NCBI GenBank assembly: GCA_027943245.1
Contig: JANDJZ010000121.1
Coordinates: 60,001-81,920, forward strand
Length of the DNA stretch: 21,920 nt
From: Acanthamoeba sp. SK_2022b
Taxonomy: Eukaryota > Discosea > Longamoebia > Acanthamoebidae
Direction of reading: 5' to 3'
Shown: positions 17,128 through 21,920 of the stretch, piece after piece
Layout of the letters: each line of letters opens with the position of its first letter
Position numbering within the stretch: the first letter of the stretch is position 1
Program-made: the position numbers and the translations under genes
Notes under the pieces: model-generated
Told to the model about the DNA's origin: nothing
The model's input: only the letters and a program-made list of their open reading frames with translations
Database searches by the model: none

Positions 17128-18322
17128 AACATACACAGCACGATCCAACTCCGGCATCAACACGAAACCGTCGTATGCATCTGATGGCACGGCGTGTACC
17201 GCGAGGTGGACTGGAGAGGCGTCCTGCGGTCTGGCAAAGAAGACCGGGAGCAGCTCGTGAAACACTGTGCTCCGCACGGCGCCGTCGTCGGTCCACAGCA
17301 GAGCCAGAACCGGTTCCATCGTGTCGTCCCTGAATCGTGCGAGCTGAGGCCTCGTGCGGTGAGCTTGATTGAGGTGCAGGTATGCAAGGAATGCCTGCGC
17401 TTACCCTGGGCGTAGCGGGCGCGGCCCGTAGCAGTTCGCGGAGCAGCATGAAGGCGCCCTCGTGCGGTCGCACCTTACGGCCGTCGTTGTCACGGTCGCG
17501 GGCGCTGCCCCCGCGCTGGACACGGGCCGACAATACGCGCGCCTGGTCGCGTGCCAGCTCGAGCAGGAGTTCGCCGAGGCTCTCGTGCGCCGGGCCCGTG
17601 TCGCTATGCGCGGCCACCATGTCAATAAGAAGCCCGCACGCGTGTGCCATCACCTGTGACGAGTTGGCGGGCGGAGCGTGTGTGGCGGTGTCGTCATCCT
17701 CTTGCTCGTCCTCGTAGTCCTGTTGTCTGTTGTCTGTCTTCTTCGTATCATGCGATGGCGCCAGCTCGGAGCCCTCACGCGGATGAACGTCGAGGATGGG
17801 AAGGCACAGGTCGACAGCCAACTGTCGTTCCATTCTCGCTGCTCCATCCTTGTTTCCCTGGTTGGAAAAAGCACGGGTGATGCACGCCACGCAAACATGT
17901 GAGACGATCGCCAATGGTGCACAAGCTGCTGGCCTTCGGAGCATACGCCGAGCTTTGCCCGGTGGACAAGTGCAGACGCTGTGCTCAGGAGGAGAAGCAG
18001 GCGGCTTTCGTGCTGTGCATCATCCCCGCCATTTGCAACGGCGACTTGTGGGCCACCAAACGAGCGCAAGAGCTCCGACAGGCCAGCCTCCTCGGCACCC
18101 TCCGGCACCCGCAGCTAGAGCGTTCAGGATTTAATTGTGAATATTTTTATGTTTTGATTTAAAAAAAAACAAATCGGGTAGTATGTGGTATGGTGCCTGC
18201 AAGAGCGACGGGAGCGCGGCATCGTAGAGGTACCGCAAGGACAGCGAAGCCCCACTGCTCGACGCAAGCGCACGAAGCCGTTCCGCTTCCGCGAGCAGTA
18301 GCGCCACCCACTCGGTGTCCAT
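10723..18322 (-). CDS. TARBP1: TARBP1/Trm3-like tRNA (guanosine-18 2'-O-)methyltransferase, 29 exons
   Basis: Trm3/TARBP1 methylates the ribose of G18 in the tRNA D-loop. Exon starts (minus strand, 5'-3'): 18322, 18114, 17857, 17343, 17054, 16803, 16618, 16362, 16031, 15722, 15249, 15092, 14465, 14243, 14033, 13811, 13487, 13265, 12972, 12701, 12498, 12281, 12106, 11954, 11622, 11439, 11243, 11016, 10840; stop 10725-10723. The model gives about 1641 residues against about 1620 in human. The long N-terminal part is helical and Leu/Ala-rich, HEAT-like, with an acidic insert (DYEDEQEDDD). The last 180 residues are a SPOUT (trefoil-knot) domain with all three motifs: NLAGLARTCEIFGAS, then LLLLGREKQGIP, then IPQLGVIRSLNVHVSASIMV followed by WEYTRQ. 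Introns 1, 14 and 20 seem to be GC-AG; the exon 10/11 junction is one base out of phase; intron 6 is only 42 nt. Confidence 0.88.
11440..11536 (-). other. TARBP1 intron 25 with facing C10 and G10 runs
   Basis: On the sense strand C10 (complement of 11518-11527) follows the donor GTGCGC and G10 (complement of 11456-11465) precedes the acceptor GAGCAG. The intron interrupts SPOUT motif 1 between GLA and RTCEIFG. Confidence 0.8.
12596..12701 (-). other. TARBP1 exon 20, followed by an apparent GC-AG intron (12499-12595)
   Basis: The exon ends TACATGCAG and the intron starts GCAACC then C10. The next exon begins after GATCAG with IWLSVQPYLTCHHPTIRSIA in phase 0. No GT donor fits the frame. CAG|GCAA is close to the known GC-donor consensus. 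Confidence 0.65.
13300..13364. repeat. (GT)n microsatellite in TARBP1 intron 17
   Basis: About 32 GT units on the plus strand, i.e. CA on the sense strand. It lies in the intron 13266-13377. Confidence 0.95.
13862..13965. repeat. (GT)n microsatellite in TARBP1 intron 15
   Basis: Imperfect GT/GTGTT start, then a pure GT array to 13965. CA on the sense strand, starting directly after the donor GTACTTGTC of the intron 13812-13974. Confidence 0.95.
14267..14310. repeat. Short GT/GCGT repeat in TARBP1 intron 13
   Basis: TGTGCGTGCGTG followed by pure GT in the intron 14244-14362. Confidence 0.9.
14540..14646. repeat. Compound (CT)n(GT)n microsatellite in TARBP1 intron 12
   Basis: CT at about 14540-14554 passes directly into GT to 14646. 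The array starts about 16 nt after the donor on the sense strand (intron 14466-14662). Confidence 0.95.
17069..17125. repeat. (CA)n microsatellite in TARBP1 intron 4
   Basis: Pure CA on the plus strand, i.e. GT on the sense strand. It is the only intronic dinucleotide array in the window with this polarity (intron 17055-17199). Confidence 0.95.
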
Positions 18323-18430
18323 TCAACAACTTTTCTCCCTTTTCTTCGCCACATTTCCTTTCTTTTCCTTGCCTCGCGTAGAGCAAGGAGCACAAGGGCA
18401 GGGTGAACATGTGACTTGCTCTTTGTTTTG
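18323..18430 (-). promoter_or_regulatory. 108-bp spacer between the PUM3 stop and the TARBP1 start
   Basis: Both genes read leftward. The sense strand is purine-rich (runs of GAAAAG/AAGGA) with no TATA box and no AATAAA. It must hold the PUM3 3' end and the TARBP1 promoter, unless the two are co-transcribed. Confidence 0.5.
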
Positions 18431-21159
18431 TTACGCAAACAGGAGCGGGTGGAATCGGGTGGGGAGCTCGGCCTTGTGGGGCGCGAGGATGGAGCGGACA
18501 TGGGCCGACGCGCCGTCGTCGTTGAGGAGGGCCACCACGACGTGGGCCGCCTCCTTCTCCTGCGCGTACTGTACGAGGGCATCCCCCAGCGCCTTCGCCA
18601 ACCTCAGACCGAAGCCAGGCGCTGCGCACAGGGAAAACGTTCGGTCAGCACAGGCCATCACCGAAAGATACTCGAGCGAGCGTGTAGAGACTGCGAACGT
18701 ACAAAGCTTAAGGAGGCGCTTGTAGAAGCGGCTGGCGACAAAGTCGTCGAGCAGCTGAGCGTTGCCCTCCCTGGTGACCTCCTCCACCAGCGCACTGCAC
18801 AGCTTCTCCTTGATCTCGTCTGTGTTGAGTGAGCCGCGGTGGGTGAGGTGTTGAAGAGGGTGAGGCCGATAGACGGGGGGAGGAACGTACCCGAGGCGTT
18901 GAGGGCGAGCTCCAGCACGACAAAGTTGCCGTACTGCGAGGTGATAAGCAAATGCAGCAGGCTGGCCTCCTCGGTCTGCTCGCTGGGCAGCAGCGCCGCC
19001 ATGATCTCGGGCATGAGCCCGTCCAAGAGCTCCTTTCGCCGGGCATCGGGCTCCTTTTTGCTGCGGGAGGGCAAGCGGTTACGCTACAGACCACAAGACC
19101 AGCGGGCGAGGGCTCGCGGGGCGCGATGTACCTCGTGGGCACGGCGTGCGCCGCGGGGTCATTAGAGGGGAAGAAGGCAGGCTGGAGCTGCTTGATCGTG
19201 TCCTGTATGGAAAATAAAACGAATAAAGAAAATAAATCATATGTTGTAGCGGCTACATGATAAAAATTAATAATAAAAATAATAAGAAATATGACTATGA
19301 ATATTGTACCTGGGAGTAGTAGCGAGGGCTGCATGGGGTGAGGAGGTGCAGGAAAACGAGACGACCCGTCCGGTTGGAAAGGACCTGCAGGAGCTCGTCC
19401 TTGTCGCGCATCAGCTCCTGGATTGGGAAGCAAGCGCCCGTGAGCCTTCAACCGCGAGGAAGGACAATCGTTTTGTGCAAACCACCACGGCCACGCCACT
19501 GCTCACGTACGCTGTAGAGGGCCTTGCGCACGAGCACCGTGTCGTCGGTGACGTCGATGAGGCGCAGAAGCACCAGGTGACCGTACTCCTCCAGCGCGAT
19601 CTTCACCACAAATGATTTGAATGACTGCATACACGCGCACGCAATCGCCATGAGTGGTCAGAACGTTCTGCTTTGGGGGGGGGGGAGTGAGCGTGATGGC
19701 TACCTTGATGACGGCCTTGCGGTCCTTGGGCGAGCCGTAGGTGACGCACCAGGCGCCGATCTGGGCGCCCTCCTTGGTGTGCAGAATGTGGACCACGTGA
19801 TCGCGCAGGGTCTGCGCCATGTCCTTGATCTCGGACGGCGACAGGAATGTGATGTAGTCCAGCAGGATGCGGTGCACGATCGAGTGAGCGAGCAGGCCCT
19901 TAAAGAAACACATGTGAGCGTGAGGTACAACGCAACTTTTTATTTTTATTTTTTTTATTTTTATTTTTATTTTTATTTTTATTTATTGGCTGGTTACGGA
20001 AGGTAGTACCTTCTCCAGGACAGCGCGCACGACGACGCCCAAGTCGCGCATGATGACGGGCTTCAGTTCGGGTTTCTCCTCGAAGAGCTGCGCGCACATA
20101 GGTGGGTGGCTTGGTGTTAGAACCAGCTCGCTTGGCCGAACCGGAGCGCGCGTCGAAGGCTGCACGCCACACACACGGGACAGTACCTCGTCGAGCGGGC
20201 GGCCAGAATGGAACAGGGCGTACTGAGGGCCGTAGAACTCGGCCAGCAGAGAGCGACGCTGATGCGAGAGTACAAGTCAGGATATGAACACGCAGTGTGG
20301 AAAGTTGTGTGTGTGTGTGTGATGTGTGTTGGTTGCGTGCGTTACCTGTGGGCCGTTGGCGGCGGTGGTGTAGGCGAACTCGAGCACGGGCGCGGCGTCG
20401 CGGTGCCTCACCAGCTTGCGCACGCGGCCGTGGAACTCCTTGAGGATCTTCTCTCGCACCTCGGAGCTGCCGTAGCGGAGCATGGTCACAACGAGATGCT
20501 TGGCGTACGGGCTCTTGGCCAGCGCCACCATCTTGCCTGTCGCCACGCACATGCGCACACAGTAGGGACATCACCGCCGTAATTGTGAGCTGGAGGGCTT
20601 GGCGGCGGCGGTGACTGTAGACGGGCAAAGGCGCACCCGAGAGCTCGGTCATGACCTCTGCACGCTCGTCGGCGTCGCCAAACTTGACAAGGGCCTGAAT
20701 CACTCGCGAACCGTCGTGCTTGCAAATAATCTGGATTATTTCAAAAAATCATGAGGAAAAATCTGTCAGGTCAAACGATTACTCTACCTTTAAGAGCAAT
20801 GAAGATATTTCAATTTTAAGAAAAAAAAAGAAAATCATCTGAGATTAGATGGTCCAAATTTGCCGAATTGAAGGTGGTACCTCCAGCATCTGGCCGCGGC
20901 AGAGCTTGAGAAGAGCGGTGACTTGTGTGGCGCGCTCTGCTTTGGTGATGTCTTTCCGGCGGATGGCCTCCCACACCCGCTTGGTCTCTACGAGCAGCTC
21001 ACCTCCCTTCTTCTTGACCTGCCGCTCCTTCTTCCGCTTCTTGTGCTTCAGCCCGGGCTTGGTTCCCGCTCCGGCTCCTCCGGTCTTTCCATCCTTGCCC
21101 TTGTGCGCCTTTGCGCCACCGTCCTCCCTTCGCCTCTTCTTGCCCTGTGTGCTCGACAT
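18431..21159 (-). CDS. PUM3: PUM3/Puf6-type Pumilio RNA-binding protein with CPL domain, 12 exons
   Basis: Puf6/PUM3 is a nucleolar protein of 60S ribosome assembly that binds RNA and DNA without strong sequence preference. Exons (minus strand): 21159-20881, 20730-20637, 20536-20346, 20258-20187, 20087-20010, 19898-19704, 19624-19511, 19417-19310, 19202-19132, 19060-18891, 18819-18703, 18621-18431. They sum to 1680 nt, 559 residues, with all phases consistent. The N-terminus is Lys/Arg-rich (KKRRRED, KHKKRKKERQVKKK: nucleolar signal). Then come the family block RVWEAIRRKDITKAERATQV and the Puf repeats (HDGSRVIQALVKFG, SPYAKHLVVTMLRYG, RDAAPVLEFAY, HSIVHRILLDY, EGAQIGAWCVTYGSPKDRKA, EEYGHLVLLRLIDVTDD). 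The C-terminal CPL domain includes GRLVFLHLLTPCSPRYYS. TAA is the stop. Confidence 0.92.
19203..19309 (-). other. AT-rich PUM3 intron 8 carrying the shared AT-rich element
   Basis: Sense donor GTACAA, acceptor ATACAG. Positions 19211-19249 resemble 9603-9640 in the DENN gene on the plus strand. Confidence 0.7.
19899..20009 (-). repeat. PUM3 intron 5 with an (AAAAT)n tract
   Basis: On the plus strand 19936-19983 is an array of TTTTTA units. On the sense strand it is an AAAAAT array in the middle of the intron. Confidence 0.85.
20731..20880 (-). other. AT-rich PUM3 intron 1
   Basis: Donor GTACCA, acceptor TCCAG, phase 0. AT-rich and free of long simple repeats apart from a short A-run. It joins the Lys-rich N-terminal exon to the first Puf-like repeat. 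Confidence 0.8.
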
Positions 21160-21345
21160 CTCCTTCACCGCTCCTTCTTCTTGTGTACGATCTCACTTTC
21201 TCCGTCGCCTTGCGTGCGTCCGCGCGAAAAAATAAAGAAACCCAAACAATTTCAGAAACTAAATTATAAATTTGAAAATAAAATAACAATTGTCCAGTAC
21301 AACCTTGTGTTTAAAAGAAAAGATAAAGAGAAGGAGAGGAAGAGG
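21160..21345. promoter_or_regulatory. Divergent promoter region between PUM3 and the unknown basic gene
   Basis: 186 bp between two divergent start codons. The centre (21225-21330) is strongly AT-rich with AAATTATAAATTTG, which could act as a TATA element on either strand. The flanks are GC-richer. Confidence 0.5.
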
Positions 21346-21920
21346 ATGGAGACCTTGTCGAGTAATCAATCCGTGGCACAAGATCGGCCAGGCATCATTA
21401 GCAACGGGCATACCCGTACCGCTCCATCTCGTGGCAGGCAGCCTCGTGGTGGAAAATCGAGAACCAATTCCGCAGGCAAGGGGGGCGAGGACGTGCCTAC
21501 GACGGAGGAGCTCAGGGGCGCCGTGTTCGCACACGGGACCACGTTTCGGGTCAAGGAGAAGGTGGCGGTGCCACGGTCCCGCGGGGGCTTCACCTTGGGC
21601 TACATCGCCAAGCCCGTGCCGCGTCGCCACTGCTACGTCGACCCCGCCACGCCCGTCAGCGCCAACCACCAGGAGTGGAGGGTACTAACTACGCATCTCT
21701 CTCTCTCTCTTTTTCTACTCCCTACGTTCTCATCTCCATCTTGCACTTCTCCTCATCTTTTACGTTTTCCCCTTCGTGCTACGTAACTTGTTCGTGTGCA
21801 GGTTGTGTACAAGAACGGGAAGGGCGAGCCGCTGTTCAAGGACCTCCCGCCGGCCAGCCTGGGCAAGCTTCGCCCGGGCGCCGGTCCCAAGCCCGTCACC
21901 ATCCTGAGCCGCGGCCCTCA
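21346..21920 (+). CDS. Unknown basic protein with possible SH3/Tudor-like barrel, C-terminus beyond the window
   Basis: Exon 1 is 21346-21681, the intron 21682-21801 (GTACTA donor, TGTGCAG acceptor, phase 0), and exon 2 starts at 21802 and is open to the edge. The first 60 or so residues are polar and disordered, with an Arg/Gly patch (SRGRQPRGGKSRTNS). Then comes a compact segment with FRVKEKVAVPRSRGGFTLGY and, across the splice, HQEWRVVYKNGKGEPLF followed by LPPASLGKLRPG. Lysine-Val-x-Val-Pro-Arg-Ser-x-Gly followed some 40 residues later by Leu-Pro-x-x-x-Leu looks like a small SH3/Tudor-type barrel, but I do not recognise a named family. The in-frame ATG after a stop-free AT-rich leader is the likely start. 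Confidence 0.65.
21682..21801 (+). other. Intron of the unknown basic gene with CT-rich body
   Basis: GTACTAACTA donor region followed by (CT)n and T-rich sequence and a TGTGCAG acceptor. Removing it joins EWR to VVYKNGKG in phase 0. Confidence 0.8.

Noticed and set aside
1..21920. tRNA or rRNA genes
   Set aside because: No T-loop GGTTCGAATCC-like box with matching acceptor stem and no rRNA-like conserved block was seen in the gaps between genes; a covariance search was not possible.

Overview
The window looks like nuclear DNA of a free-living amoebozoan, most likely Acanthamoeba or a close relative. Coding DNA is GC-rich, with codons mostly ending in G or C. Genes are packed and intron-dense (about 65 introns placed here), and introns are mostly 65-150 nt. 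Most start GTAC, GTAA, GTGC or GTGT and many hold (CA)n/(GT)n, (TTGTG)n or C/G homopolymers. A plant-like PPR protein fits too. The species call is inference. No bacterial operon, phage, CRISPR or transposase gene is visible.

Layout: (1) complement(<1-1327), a PLS-type pentatricopeptide repeat protein cut by the left edge; (2) 1628-3110 +, a SET/MYND lysine methyltransferase-like protein; (3) 3294-4504 +, an opioid-growth-factor-receptor (OGFr) domain protein with an acidic tail; (4) 4677-5816 +, an intronless probable nuclear regulator of unknown family; (5) 5817-6851, about 1 kb with no recognisable gene; (6) 6852-10606 +, a 19-exon DENN protein of the Afi1/SPA type; (7) complement(10723-18322), a 29-exon TARBP1/Trm3-like tRNA 2'-O-ribose methyltransferase; (8) complement(18431-21159), a 12-exon PUM3/Puf6 RNA-binding protein; (9) 21346->21920 +, a basic protein of unknown function cut by the right edge.

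Exon structures were built by hand, requiring a splice site, a continuous reading phase and family-conserved residues on both sides. The DENN (644 aa) and PUM3 (559 aa) models close exactly in frame. The TARBP1 model (about 1641 aa) closes apart from one junction that is one base out of phase. The genes are housekeeping-like and do not form one pathway, although three act on RNA (organellar PPR, tRNA methyltransferase, Puf protein) and the last two of these are adjacent, co-directional and only 108 bp apart.

The most unusual signals are not genes. Long C-runs sit just after 5' splice sites and G-runs just before 3' splice sites, read on the sense strand of each gene; in three introns the two runs are complementary and could pair the intron ends. 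Four introns appear to use GC instead of GT at the donor. A related AT-rich element occurs in three introns.
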